The position numbers and the translations under genes were made by a program. A stretch of 64,000 bases of DNA from Pedobacter jeongneungensis (GTDB lineage: Bacteria; Bacteroidota; Bacteroidia; Sphingobacteriales; Sphingobacteriaceae), in NCBI RefSeq assembly GCF_000633455.1, contig NZ_AYMG01000029.1, positions 62,001 through 126,000 on the forward strand. Reading direction: 5' to 3'. How positions within the stretch are numbered: position 1 is the stretch's first letter; each line of letters starts with the position of its first letter. Positions 53,786 through 62,848 of the stretch are shown here, piece by piece. A model generated the notes under the pieces. That model was not told the origin of the DNA. It was given only the letters and a program-made list of their open reading frames with translations, and searched no databases.

Positions 53786-54118
53786 CTACTTCCTCACTTT
53801 CCTGTAAAGCCTCTCAATTTTCTTAGCATCTTTTTTAAAAGTCACGAGGTAATCTTCTATTTCCTTTTTAGATAACGTTTCTACCTTCGCTTTAACTTCA
53901 TCTTTAAAACGGCCTACTGCAAGCAGCTGGTTTTTGCTATCGCGGAATTTCACATTTGGGAAAAGCTCAGTGATGTGACGTTTATTCCTTTCCCTGATCT
54001 CGCTTAGTTTAGTAAAGGATTTCGGATGTTTGTCGCTGTTTATATCGGTAAGCGAATCGTAATAGTCATAATCGCCGATATAATTAATGAGATTTAGGGT
54101 AATAATGTTCGGATCCAT
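53786..54118 (-). CDS. Hypothetical small basic/charged protein
   Basis: 110 residues. The N-terminal third is acidic/aromatic (YIGDYDYYDSLTDINSDK), the rest Lys/Glu-rich and helical (KAKVETLSKKEIEDYLVTFKK ... RLYRKVRK). No signal or span. It lies between a repeat region and the KOW-like gene on the other strand. Not recognised. Confidence 0.5.
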   Translation of the reverse strand: MDPNIITLNLINYIGDYDYYDSLTDINSDKHPKSFTKLSEIRERNKRHITELFPNVKFRDSKNQLLAVGRFKDEVKAKVETLSKKEIEDYLVTFKKDAKKIERLYRKVRK

Positions 54119-54257
54119 ATTATACTTTTGTTTCAGTTAAATATAGTATTTTGTGTCCGAAATACACTAAGTAACAACATTTTTATAAGATAATTGAATT
54201 AGCCATGATAACATTTATTTCATCGCTTTAATGATAAAACCAGCAGCACCTTAACCA

Positions 54258-54452
54258 ATGGATAACAATAGAACAACAGTGTTAAAAGATGGTGACCAAT
54301 GCCTTGTTATAGCCGGAACACACAAAGGGAAATGGGGTATAATAAGTGATATTAACACCAGTAAAACCGGACATGTTACCATCACGGTTGAACAAGCTAG
54401 CTCCATACGGTTTAAAACGCTGATGAGAAATGTGATAGCCAAGGAAAAATAA
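54258..54452 (+). CDS. Small KOW-motif-like protein
   Basis: 64 residues. The centre GDQCLVIAGTHKGKWGIISDI fits the KOW motif (beta strand, G-x-x-K-G-x-x-G turn) found in NusG and ribosomal proteins L24/L26, which bind RNA or protein. The protein is little more than this one motif plus a strand pair (HVTITVEQASSIRFKTL). It is probably a free-standing RNA- or ribosome-binding module. Confidence 0.6.
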   Translation: MDNNRTTVLKDGDQCLVIAGTHKGKWGIISDINTSKTGHVTITVEQASSIRFKTLMRNVIAKEK

Positions 54453-54550
54453 ATCATTATAATAAGAGGTAATTTTTTTCTACACATACGGAAAAGTTCG
54501 GTGGTGTGTAATAATATTATAGCAGAGGCAATTCGCAACAGATTCTTATT

Positions 54551-54569
54551 TTAATTTATTCTAAATTAA
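54551..54569 (+). promoter_or_regulatory. Fur-box-like palindrome upstream of the PepSY gene
   Basis: TTAATTTA-TTC-TAAATTAA is a perfect 8-3-8 inverted repeat resembling iron boxes. It lies just before a TATTTTTG -7 box (54572-54579), where a bound repressor would block RNA polymerase. Confidence 0.5.
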
Positions 54570-54571
54570 CT

Positions 54572-54579
54572 TATTTTTG
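54572..54579 (+). promoter_or_regulatory. Candidate -7 box for the PepSY gene
   Basis: TATTTTTG matches TAnnTTTG, 41 nt before ATG 54621, directly behind the Fur-like palindrome. Confidence 0.5.
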
Positions 54580-54620
54580 CAGCTATAATTCTATCCCAGC
54601 AGATAGCCAACAAACATTTC

Positions 54621-55781
54621 ATGAGCTTAGGCACAAACAACAAAACTGCAGCTAAAAAAAACGCGTCAAAATCTCTCTTTAGTAAAACAGTGTCATTTCT
54701 CCACCTCTGGCTCGGGCTTTTGGCAGGAAGTGTATTGATTGTAGTTGCCTTAACCGGCTGTATCCTCTCTTTCGAAGATGAACTTACACCATTGCTGTTT
54801 TCGAAAGAGCAACAGGTAATACCAAAAGCCGAACGCTTGCCTATAGATTCACTGGTTTCGATTGCCAAAGCCAATTATCCTAAAAAGAAGATTTTCAGGA
54901 TGATGTTATCTGCTGAATCCAGCAGAAGTGTAAAAGCAACTTTTGGCACTAAAAAGACTGGCTATGATTATGTGTACCTTAACCCTTATTCTGGCGAAAT
55001 ACTCTCAAAAGGAAAAGAAAATAAGCGTTTTTTCGTTATTGTACTCAATCTTCACCGTTTTTTACTTGCCGGATCCGTTGGGAAAGCCATTACAGGGATT
55101 TCCTGTGCCATTACTTTTTTCATGACCATTAGCGGACTTTACCTCTGGTGGCCGAAAAACAGAAAAGTATTAAAACAGCGCTTGGTTGTTAAACAAAATG
55201 CCTCGTTTAAAAGAACAAACTGGGACCTTCATGCCGTAGGGGGCTTTTATGTGATGATTTTCCTTTTCCTCATTACTTTAACAGGCTTGATCTGGAGTTA
55301 TGATTGGGTGGAAAACATGATGTTTAAACTTACTGATGGAAAGGTTTCAAAACCAGAAGTAGTGAAACAACCTGAAGTAAAAGAAAAAAAGGAAGCAGGT
55401 CTTTACGAAAAAATTGTATCGGCTACCAACGCGATTTATGCCCATCAGGGCGATTTAACCCTAAATTTCCCTGATAAAAAAGATAAGCCTGTACTGGTAT
55501 CAAAAGAAAACGGCGAAGCAAGGGTAAATACAGTTGATCAGGCTTATTTTAACAACCGCAATGGCGAATTGATTGAAAAACGTCCTTTTGCGGGTTTAAG
55601 CCTCGGTAATCAGGTACGCAAGCTGAACAAACCGATCCATACGGGCAGTATTTTTGGCTGGCCCACTAAACTGTTGATGTTTATTGTAGCATTATTAACG
55701 GCCTCGCTGCCTATTACAGGTTTGTTAATTTATTTAGGCAGAGGTAAGAAGAAGAAAAAGCCAGTTGCGGTTTATAGGTGA
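54621..55781 (+). CDS. PepSY-associated transmembrane protein (iron-uptake type)
   Basis: 386 residues with four main spans: ~25-47 (LWLGLLAGSVLIVVALTGCILSF), ~150-170, ~205-225 (VMIFLFLITLTGLIWSY) and ~345-370. A PepSY-type periplasmic segment lies between the first two (SIAKANYPKKKIFRMML ... VYLNPYSGEIL). Such proteins accompany siderophore receptors and are thought to act as inner-membrane reductases or carriers for ferric siderophores. It converges on a TonB siderophore receptor, and both have Fur-like palindromes. Confidence 0.85.
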   Translation: MSLGTNNKTAAKKNASKSLFSKTVSFLHLWLGLLAGSVLIVVALTGCILSFEDELTPLLFSKEQQVIPKAERLPIDSLVSIAKANYPKKKIFRMMLSAESSRSVKATFGTKKTGYDYVYLNPYSGEILSKGKENKRFFVIVLNLHRFLLAGSVGKAITGISCAITFFMTISGLYLWWPKNRKVLKQRLVVKQNASFKRTNWDLHAVGGFYVMIFLFLITLTGLIWSYDWVENMMFKLTDGKVSKPEVVKQPEVKEKKEAGLYEKIVSATNAIYAHQGDLTLNFPDKKDKPVLVSKENGEARVNTVDQAYFNNRNGELIEKRPFAGLSLGNQVRKLNKPIHTGSIFGWPTKLLMFIVALLTASLPITGLLIYLGRGKKKKKPVAVYR

Positions 55782-55860
55782 TGAAAATCTTAAGATTATC
55801 TGAAAAACATCTGTTTCAGAGGTATTTGATCAATTGCTATATTAAATAATATTCCTGAAG

Positions 55861-55944
55861 AATCGTCATTCCCAACTTGATTGGGAATCTTAATGCCTAA
55901 TAAAAATGTGCATTAAGATTCCCGCATGCGCGAGAATGACGACT
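55861..55944. repeat. Palindromic repeat between convergent iron genes
   Basis: Arms AATCGTCATTCCC...GGGAATCTTAATGC and GCATTAAGATTCCC...GAGAATGACGACT are inverted copies around a 13-nt loop. The 'CGTCATTC' outer ends recur at 62724. It may act as a two-way terminator. Confidence 0.65.
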
Positions 55945-55969
55945 CTAAAGTTATGCTCTGTTTTTCCCC

Positions 55970-58390
55970 TTAAAACTTCAGGATAAAGTTTCCGGTAAAT
56001 CTTGCCGGGGCCTGTGGCGTAAGGCGTACAGACCAGGCTTTCTCACTGGTTAAGTTATCTACTTTAAATCCGATACGGAATTTGGTATGGTCGTAAAAAA
56101 TACTCGCATCGAATATTTTATACGATGGAATAATAAATCTCGATAAACCTCCGGTAAGTGTTGGGTAAGTGTTGGTATGGAACGACTGATCGCCTATATT
56201 ACCACCTACACCTGCACCAAGTCCTTTAAGTTTACCCATTGGGATACGGTAACTCACCCAGAAGTTATAAGTATTTGGTGGGCCGGTTAAACCCGGACGA
56301 AGGCCATTGTTACGTGGATCGGCAGCGGCAGTAACTTTGCTATCATTATAAGCATAACCCGCTACAATGTTTAAGCCATCAAAAGGATTTGCTGTTAATT
56401 CTACTTCCAATCCCCTGCTCAATTGTCCACCATCCTGAATAAAAAAGTTAACCGGATCAACAGGATCAGGACGTACAATGTTTTTAACCTTAATGTCGTA
56501 ATAACTGATGGTACCTACCAACCGATGATCAAACATATCGGCCTTTGCACCAAACTCCAACTGGTCGGCGTATTCTGCATCTACCCTGCTGCCATCACTT
56601 TTAAGTCCGCTCTTATTAAAAAAACCGTTCATGTAATTTCCGAATAATGATAAGTGATCTTTATAAACCTCGTAAACCAATCCCAATTTTGGTGAAAGGT
56701 TGGTTTGTCCATAAGGGCTGTTCGCCGCGGTTGCCGTAGCAATACCACCAGAAAGCTGCCCGGTTACAATATTGTAAACCCCTTTGTTCTGAAAACGGTT
56801 TACCCTTAAACTCAACATAGCATTTAACCTATCGGTGATGCTAAAAACATCAGAAACATAAGCTGAATAAGTATTATCACCATTATATTCTTTCCTTAAT
56901 GTACCCCTTGAGGTTAGTGAATCTACTTTGAACTGACTGATGCGGTAAGAAGTGGGCGTATTGATAAAATCAACATCAGTTGGCCAGTTTACAGTAACAC
57001 GGTCGAAATCGTTAAAATTGTTATAATAATCCACACCAACAACCATACGGTTACGGTGACCGGCAATTTTAAAATCGCCTATAAAGTTCTGCTGGATATC
57101 TGTAGCAATAAACTGGGTATAGCCATTAATAATCTGCGGACGGATAGTGGTTTCAGATCTTGAGTTTAAAGCTGTAATATTTCCACTGATTGATGAACGT
57201 GCCCTGGAAATAACGGTTTGAGAGGTCCACTCTTCTGAGATTTTATAATTAATCTGACCAAAAATGTTCATCATCTGTGTTTTATAAGGCAGATCGTTAC
57301 TCAGGAAGGTTTTATTATACGGAAAACCATTATCAGCAATTGATCTTGTAATTTCGGTAACACCTGCAGGAACAGCAGTATAAGGATTATACCTTACAAC
57401 CGAAGTTCCGGTAGCCTGACCAAACTCTACATCCAGCAATAAAGATAAACGATCGGTAATCTGATAAGAGAAACTAGGCGCTACACTTACACTGTTTGTA
57501 AATCCCTGTTCCTGAAAGCTATGCTCCCAGGTGGTAGCACCGTTTAAACGGAACAAAGCAGTTCTATCGGCATTAATCGGTGTATTTACATCGACGGTTA
57601 ACCGGTTAAAATTCCAGCTTCCGGTAGTATAACCTACTTCGCCACCAAAACCGTTGTAAGGTTTTTTGGTTACACGGTTATATAAACCGCCATAACTGCT
57701 CGAAATGCTGTTACCGAAAAGTGTAGCCGACGGACCTTTTATGGCCTCGATGCGTTCTAAATTGGCCGGATCGATAAAAGAAAAAGCAGCCCCAGCCACG
57801 CCGTTACGCGCATTTGGCTCGGTATCAAAACCACGAGAGCGGAAAGTAACGCGACCCTGGTTAGCAATCATTGGGATACCTGCACCCGGTACGTTTTTGG
57901 CAATACTTCCTAAATCAACCGCCATCTGCTCCTGAAATAATGCTTTCGGAACAGAGTTGTATACCTGCGGATTTTCGAGATTTTTAAGTGGCAACCTGGC
58001 AATATACACGCTTTCTTTCTGTGTAAATTTGTTGGTTGCACCTGCAACAGTAATCTCTTGCAATGCCTGTACATTTTCTTTTTCCAAACGATAATCTACA
58101 TTAGCAGTTTCGCCTGCTGCAACAGTTACTTTTAAATCTTTTTGAGGAGAACCTAATACCTGGATCCTCACGGTATAACTTCCGGGAACGATACTAGAAA
58201 AAAAGTAATTACCCTGTTCATCGGTAAGGGTTGTTTTATTGATTTCCAAAAGGGAAACTGATGCCGAGGCATAAGGCTGGCCATTTACCAAACTTACCTT
58301 ACCGGATATTTTTCCGGGAGCCTGGGCAAAAACAGTGTTGCCCGCAAACAAAAAGCAGGACAATAACATGAAGTAAAAAAATTTCATCAA
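55970..58390 (-). CDS. TonB-dependent siderophore receptor
   Basis: 806 residues. Signal ending FLFAGNTVFAQA, CarboxypepD_reg-like domain ~25-110 (GKISGKVSLVNGQPYASASV), plug ~125-245 with siderophore-receptor wording (AKNVPGAGIPMIANQGRVTFRSRGFD, FSFIDPANLERIEAIKGPSATLFG, cited by their ends), barrel ending RFTGNFILKF with terminal Phe. The FpvA/FhuE-like plug suggests a ferric hydroxamate or catecholate substrate. There is no STN domain, so regulation is not through FecR. A Fur-like palindrome and -7 box precede it. Confidence 0.87.
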   Translation of the reverse strand: MMKFFYFMLLSCFLFAGNTVFAQAPGKISGKVSLVNGQPYASASVSLLEINKTTLTDEQGNYFFSSIVPGSYTVRIQVLGSPQKDLKVTVAAGETANVDYRLEKENVQALQEITVAGATNKFTQKESVYIARLPLKNLENPQVYNSVPKALFQEQMAVDLGSIAKNVPGAGIPMIANQGRVTFRSRGFDTEPNARNGVAGAAFSFIDPANLERIEAIKGPSATLFGNSISSSYGGLYNRVTKKPYNGFGGEVGYTTGSWNFNRLTVDVNTPINADRTALFRLNGATTWEHSFQEQGFTNSVSVAPSFSYQITDRLSLLLDVEFGQATGTSVVRYNPYTAVPAGVTEITRSIADNGFPYNKTFLSNDLPYKTQMMNIFGQINYKISEEWTSQTVISRARSSISGNITALNSRSETTIRPQIINGYTQFIATDIQQNFIGDFKIAGHRNRMVVGVDYYNNFNDFDRVTVNWPTDVDFINTPTSYRISQFKVDSLTSRGTLRKEYNGDNTYSAYVSDVFSITDRLNAMLSLRVNRFQNKGVYNIVTGQLSGGIATATAANSPYGQTNLSPKLGLVYEVYKDHLSLFGNYMNGFFNKSGLKSDGSRVDAEYADQLEFGAKADMFDHRLVGTISYYDIKVKNIVRPDPVDPVNFFIQDGGQLSRGLEVELTANPFDGLNIVAGYAYNDSKVTAAADPRNNGLRPGLTGPPNTYNFWVSYRIPMGKLKGLGAGVGGNIGDQSFHTNTYPTLTGGLSRFIIPSYKIFDASIFYDHTKFRIGFKVDNLTSEKAWSVRLTPQAPARFTGNFILKF

Positions 58391-58422
58391 ATGATAATTA
58401 TAAGGATGTCTGAATATTTGGG

Positions 58423-58430
58423 CAAATATA
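58423..58430 (-). promoter_or_regulatory. Candidate -7 box for the siderophore receptor
   Basis: Minus-strand TATATTTG matches TAnnTTTG, 32 nt before ATG 58390. Confidence 0.55.
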
Positions 58431-58436
58431 AAAACA

Positions 58437-58459
58437 TTATTTATAATTAGTCTAAATAA
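58437..58459 (-). promoter_or_regulatory. Fur-box-like palindrome upstream of the siderophore receptor
   Basis: Minus-strand TTATTTA-GACTAATTA-TAAATAA, 7-bp arms, similar to the ATTTAGAATnATTCTAAAT iron box. It lies immediately before the -7 box, over the expected -33 region, so a bound Fur would block transcription. Confidence 0.55.
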
Positions 58460-58487
58460 TTATCATAGGTTAAAATTTACGCTCACC

Positions 58488-59222
58488 TTATTCTATAAAT
58501 AGACAATAATTGCACCTGTAGCGGATACCTGAATAGGCAATTCCTTTATAGCTACCGCCTTTTGGGTCGATCCAATCTAACCGAATAATATACATTCCTT
58601 TCATGGTAGGCGAAAAAACTGCTGTACCCCGGTCGTCTAACATCAATTCTTTTTCCCAGTTCTCGGGATTAAAAACCCTGAGCTTGGTTTTGGTCTTTGC
58701 GGGGAGTTTGTTTTGAAAGGCTTTAACTTTAATTGCTTTACCTTCTTTTGAAGTGGTCAGATCAAGAAATTGCATTGGCTTTAGTTGTCCTTGCTCCACC
58801 CCTACAACGTATTGGCTACAGAGATAATCAACCGGCAATACATTTTCTCCACCAATTGCAGATCGATCTACTACAGGATGGGTATTATTGATTCCCAATA
58901 TGCGGTATGCCCCCTTATCTTTTGGTGTAAATGAAGTTTCCCAGCAATCGGCTTTCTGACTGATTTGCAGTTCTGTCTTTTTCCCGGCAGGATCGATTAG
59001 GCTAAGGCTGAACTCTCCGGCAAGCTGAAGTTCTTTACCAGTTTGCCTGTGGCGAATGCCAAAATCGTCAATATTGCCATAAATGAGCTGAACGGTTACT
59101 TTTTCACTGGCTTTACCCGAACCTGTAATTTCCATCCAATAAGCACTGGAATAACTAAAAAACGGAATAAAAATAAAGCTAAGCAGGATAAAGATAGGTC
59201 TTGTTGCAGATGCGCTTTTCAT
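58488..59222 (-). CDS. Exported DUF4198-like protein of the iron locus
   Basis: 244 residues with a signal peptide (IFILLSFIFIPFFSYSSA). The mature N-terminus YWMEITGSGKASEKVTVQLIYGN, cited by its ends YWMEI...LIYGN, and the later FSLSLIDPAGKKTELQ, WETSFTPKDKGAYRI and GIRYRCNYC match the DUF4198 layout of periplasmic proteins linked to metal uptake. Two Cys near the C-terminus (CNYC) are notable. It is upstream of the receptor in the same direction but separated by the receptor's own promoter. A TATCTTTG box ends 4 nt before its ATG. Confidence 0.7.
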   Translation of the reverse strand: MKSASATRPIFILLSFIFIPFFSYSSAYWMEITGSGKASEKVTVQLIYGNIDDFGIRHRQTGKELQLAGEFSLSLIDPAGKKTELQISQKADCWETSFTPKDKGAYRILGINNTHPVVDRSAIGGENVLPVDYLCSQYVVGVEQGQLKPMQFLDLTTSKEGKAIKVKAFQNKLPAKTKTKLRVFNPENWEKELMLDDRGTAVFSPTMKGMYIIRLDWIDPKGGSYKGIAYSGIRYRCNYCLFIE

Positions 59223-59521
59223 GTAGCAAAGATATGAGGTTTAGATTTTATTTAGAGGAGTTTGGTTAGCGATATATCCATAGATTCAGATCGTCCTTTC
59301 GAAACCAATTTTTCATTGGATGAAGCAATCCTACAACTATCGCTAGCAGCGGGCGCTTTAAGATTGTTTCGTGCCTCAGCAATGACAACTTTTCTATTTG
59401 GAGTATGCCGATGGTATTTATTTAATCTCCAACAAAAAATGTTAAATAAGTAAAGAATTTCGTAAAACCAATTATCTTTATGGCGGGTTGTCTATCCAAC
59501 TAATGTTTACTAACTATATTT
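59223..59521. repeat. Intergenic region with dispersed-repeat fragment
   Basis: 299 bp, no supported gene. TATCTTTG at 59227-59234 (minus) is a -7 candidate for the DUF4198-like gene. CTAAAT and CTAAAC half-sites at 59238-59254 recall an iron box but are direct, not inverted. A repeat fragment with GAAGCAATCC and GCCTCAGCAATGACAA lies at 59320-59390. Confidence 0.45.
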
Positions 59522-59878
59522 ATGGGAAAAAAAATCAGCATTCTCGAAGATGATCAGGGAATCAGGGAAATCGTTGAACTTATTTTCTCGCAGGAAGATT
59601 ATGAAGTTACGGGCTTTGCAAATGTAAATGACTTTATGAGCAGAAAATGTAATACAGTACCGGACCTTTTCCTGCTCGATGTAATGCTTCCTGATGGAAA
59701 CGGCTTGAATGTTTGCGATATGTTAAAATCAGAAGAAGCCACCAGCAATGTGCCTGTACTGATGATGAGTGCACATGCTGACCTGATTACGATGAAAAAC
59801 CAGTGCAAGGCAGATGGTTTTATTGCGAAACCATTCGATATTGATCATTTAATCAATATGGTAAAAGGGGCCATCTAA
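59522..59878 (+). CDS. Single-domain response regulator (CheY-like)
   Basis: 118 residues: only a receiver domain. Acidic pair in LEDDQG, phospho-acceptor Asp53 (FLLDVMLPDGNG), Ser83 and Lys103 (IAKPFD). No output domain, so it works by protein contact or in a phosphorelay. It converges with the PAS kinase (23 nt apart), which has no regulator of its own and is the likely partner. Confidence 0.9.
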   Translation: MGKKISILEDDQGIREIVELIFSQEDYEVTGFANVNDFMSRKCNTVPDLFLLDVMLPDGNGLNVCDMLKSEEATSNVPVLMMSAHADLITMKNQCKADGFIAKPFDIDHLINMVKGAI

Positions 59879-59901
59879 AAAACATCATCAGCGGGTAACA
59901 T

Positions 59902-61854
59902 CTATTCTTTTTTTTCACCAAGCGGAAGGGTAAAGTAAAAATTACTGCCCTCTCCGGGTTTGCTTTCTACGCCGATTTCTCCACCGTGGCGTTGCACAAT
60001 ATCTGCACAGATAAAAAGTCCTAAACCAAGGCCCGAAACCTGCGTACCCATTTCGTCGGCCCTAAAATAGCGGTCGAACAAGTGCGGAAGTTTATCAGCA
60101 GGGATTCCCGGACCATTATCGCGGACAGAAACCTTTACCATTTCACCTAATGATTTTATGCCCAGAAAAATCTGTTTAGAGGCTGGGGCATATTTCACGG
60201 CATTGTTAACAAGATTAACCACCACCTGATCAATACGGTGTTCATCGGCAAAAACCATCAGGCTCTTATCGCCTTCTAAAATTAATTCGTGACTACCAGA
60301 TTCCCTTACATGGATACAGCATTTTTCGAGCAAATCGCCAAGGTTAAACCAGTTCTTTTTAAGGCCAACATGTCCCTGGTTAATTTTAGATACGTTGAGC
60401 AGATCATCAACCAGTTCGGTAATTTTATCCATACTCCTGGAAGCCTGATCGATTACTTTTGGAAAAAGCACGGTATTTGGATTTTCGCGCATCCTTACCA
60501 ATAACTGAAGCGAAGCTTTTAAAGTAGTAAGCGGTGTTTTCAGTTCATGACTGGCAATTGAGATAAAATCGTCTTTTTGCTGTTGTAAGGCTTTATACAC
60601 GGTAATATCCATCACCGTACCAAGTGTACGCAAGCGGTTTCCGTTTGCATCGAAATAAACTTTTGCCTGAAACCTAAGCCATTTTAAGGGGAAACCCTCT
60701 CGTATGTACCTGGCCTCATAAAAAATCCGGCCTGTCTTCTTAGCTTCTTCATGAGCCAATGCACTTAAATGAGCATCATCGGGGTGGTAATGATCAATGA
60801 TGGTTTCTCTATCTACTCCGTTTCCAAGACCGAAAATTTCATTAAAACGTGCAGATCCTACCAGTTCGCCTGTACTATAATTTAAATCGTAGGTACCTAT
60901 TTCGGCAGCCTCTACAGCAAGGCGTATACGTTCTTCTACTTCTTCGATGGCATGCCGGGTACGCACTTTTTCCGATACATCAATACCAACCACCATTACA
61001 GCAGAAACATTCCCCGAAAGATCATTTACGGGTTCATACACAAAATCGATAAAAACCTGTTCCGGCGATCCGTTACGTATAAGGATCAATTCTGCTTCTT
61101 TCGCAAAAAATGCTTTACCCGATTGAAAAACTCTTTCCATTATCGGAGCATAAGCTTCGGCAGCTTCGGGTACACCGTCCCAAATGGGGTTTCCATCTAA
61201 TTGAGCGCGTTCTTTTCCCACGAGTTCTAAATAGCGATCGTTTAGTTCAGTAACCACCAAATCATTCGCCCTGATTACGCAAATGGCAAAAGGAGCTTGC
61301 TGGATCAGGTTCCTAAACCTTCCTTCGCTAAGTTCGAGTAAACGCGTCGATTCGGTAAGTTCTTCATTCGTTGTGGCCAGTTCCTCATTGCTGGCAGCGA
61401 GCGCTTCGTTTATGGCGGCTAATCTTTCATTATTTTCTACAGCCTCCAGGCCCATTCGGCTAATGTTAGTTGCCGATTCTACAAGCTGGGTTACATCTGT
61501 TGCATAACACACCACACCTATCACTTTGCCATCAGCATCCTTAACTGGCTGGTAAGAAAATGTATAATAAAATGTTTTGAGCTGCCCGTCAATCATCAGG
61601 TCGGCACGGTCGTTTATTGCGTGATAAGCTTCGCCTGTTGCCATTACCTGGCGTAACAATGCTTCAAAAGGCTGACCATCAATTTCAGGAAGTGCTGCTA
61701 AAAACGGTTTACCAATTACCGAAGCATCTTTTCCCCAGGCTTTTAAGGTTGCTGCATTTGCCAAAGCAACCCGAAGTTCATCACCAAGGATCAGGTATAT
61801 GGGATAAGGTGAGCCTTCTATAAGCCCGGCCAGAATTTCTTTATCAAGGATCAT
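59902..61854 (-). CDS. Multi-PAS sensor histidine kinase (soluble)
   Basis: 650 residues from ATG 61854 (MILDKEILAG); ATG 61872 adds six. Three PAS domains: ~1-130, ~180-305 (FRNLIQQAPFAICVIRAND) and ~315-430 (VEAAEIGTYDLNYSTGELVG). A coiled coil lies between PAS 1 and 2 (INEALAASNEELATTNEEL). HisKA box SIASHELKTPLTTLKASL, then N box NLVNNAVKYA, G1 DNGPGIP and G2 GLGLGLFICA. No membrane span, so it senses a cytoplasmic signal such as redox or a small ligand. Confidence 0.9.
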   Translation of the reverse strand: MILDKEILAGLIEGSPYPIYLILGDELRVALANAATLKAWGKDASVIGKPFLAALPEIDGQPFEALLRQVMATGEAYHAINDRADLMIDGQLKTFYYTFSYQPVKDADGKVIGVVCYATDVTQLVESATNISRMGLEAVENNERLAAINEALAASNEELATTNEELTESTRLLELSEGRFRNLIQQAPFAICVIRANDLVVTELNDRYLELVGKERAQLDGNPIWDGVPEAAEAYAPIMERVFQSGKAFFAKEAELILIRNGSPEQVFIDFVYEPVNDLSGNVSAVMVVGIDVSEKVRTRHAIEEVEERIRLAVEAAEIGTYDLNYSTGELVGSARFNEIFGLGNGVDRETIIDHYHPDDAHLSALAHEEAKKTGRIFYEARYIREGFPLKWLRFQAKVYFDANGNRLRTLGTVMDITVYKALQQQKDDFISIASHELKTPLTTLKASLQLLVRMRENPNTVLFPKVIDQASRSMDKITELVDDLLNVSKINQGHVGLKKNWFNLGDLLEKCCIHVRESGSHELILEGDKSLMVFADEHRIDQVVVNLVNNAVKYAPASKQIFLGIKSLGEMVKVSVRDNGPGIPADKLPHLFDRYFRADEMGTQVSGLGLGLFICADIVQRHGGEIGVESKPGEGSNFYFTLPLGEKKE

Positions 61855-62204
61855 AATTGGGATAAATAACAAAACAACGCTTTGAACGTGATATGCCAGT
61901 TACGAAGTTAAAAAAGAAGTGGAAATATTGCTAATGCCAGATAGATAATTTGAGGGAGGCGTTGGGAGTTTGGAGCTAATTAATCTATTCAACCAATTTG
62001 CAAGGAGCAATCAGCAATGATGGAAAATATAAGATGGAGTGTTTAATGACCAATCATCAATTTGCAATGATCAATTGCGCCAGATTTAGGAGTTAACGAT
62101 AAAAGCATTAATGTTATAATACACTAGTCCGAATACTTTAGCCGGAGGTTCAAAGCCAGTTAACCGATTTAAACGATTAACCAGTTAACCCTATTACCAA
62201 TAAA
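61855..62204. repeat. Intergenic repeat region
   Basis: 350 bp without a gene. 62020-62090 carries the module seen three times near 53 kb (GATGGAAAATATAAGATGG, then CAATTTGCAATGATCAATTG and TTTAGGAGTTAACG). 62156-62191 carries GTTAACCGATTTAAAC...TTAACC, shared with 53698-53732. Both places are next to the 3' end of a small minus-strand gene. Confidence 0.6.
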
Positions 62205-62540
62205 TTATTTCTCCCCCTCACCAGCAATGCCCAGGTTGCGGACCACGTTGAGCACACCGGTTTGCCAATGCAGGTAACCCAGCATGCCGCAAATATCAAT
62301 TACCTTTGCTTCAATTTTCGAAGGCACATCATTCACTACGCGAAAGCGGATTTTATATTTTGGATTGTAACTGATATAAATAATGATATCGTCGTTACGC
62401 TCACCAACATCAGCAAGGAAAGCAAGATGTTGATCGCGCAGCTCATCAGCCGCTTGCTGCAAACGTCCATTCATTAATCTCGAAAGTGCTTTATCCGGAA
62501 CAAAATCTGTCTCCAGGATAGCCAATACCGTAACGACCAT
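62205..62540 (-). CDS. Hypothetical protein with a strong promoter at its start
   Basis: 111 residues from ATG 62540, or 89 from ATG 62474 (MNGRLQQAADEL). The helix QQAADELRDQHLAFLADVGERN precedes a beta hairpin (IIIYISYNPKYKIRFRVVND) and a final helix. A promoter TTTG-N19-TACTTTTG ends 5 nt before ATG 62540. Thus either the mRNA is leaderless or the true start is ATG 62474. No family recognised. Confidence 0.55.
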   Translation of the reverse strand: MVVTVLAILETDFVPDKALSRLMNGRLQQAADELRDQHLAFLADVGERNDDIIIYISYNPKYKIRFRVVNDVPSKIEAKVIDICGMLGYLHWQTGVLNVVRNLGIAGEGEK

Positions 62541-62545
62541 GAACG

Positions 62546-62576
62546 CAAAAGTAAAAACCTATATCATACCTGCAAA
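62546..62576 (-). promoter_or_regulatory. Consensus Bacteroidota promoter (TTTG-N19-TAnnTTTG)
   Basis: Minus-strand -33 TTTG (62573-62576), 19-nt spacer and -7 TACTTTTG (62546-62553). It is the best match to consensus in the window and sits directly before ATG 62540. Confidence 0.65.
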
Positions 62577-62784
62577 TACAATCTCTCAAACTACTGAAAA
62601 TGAGCCTAAATAATTTTGTGTATTCTTTTGCAAATTACAAAAAACAGAAAAACAGAGCCAAAAAAAGATATTTAGTCTTTCTAAAGGCAGGTTAGATATT
62701 AGTAACAGATTATAAAAGAACAATCGTCATTCTCGCCCAGGCGAGACGCATAAAGCTTATTTCTGCTGTCTCCTTTAATCAAAA
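62577..62784. other. Intergenic region with repeat fragment
   Basis: About 200 bp between the promoter of the small gene and the PorP terminator. It contains a half repeat (ATCGTCATTCTCGCCCAGGC, near 62722) like the arms of the element at 55861. No ORF seen. Confidence 0.4.
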
Positions 62785-62810
62785 AAACGGGCACCGAATG
62801 GTGCCCGTTT
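62785..62810 (-). terminator. Terminator of the PorP/SprF operon
   Basis: Perfect 11-bp stem AAACGGGCACC / GGTGCCCGTTT with loop GAAT. On the minus strand it is followed by TTTT. It is 38 nt past the PorP stop. Confidence 0.85.
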
Positions 62811-62848
62811 TTATAAATTTATTGTATTGGTTAAACGTGTTACGTTTG

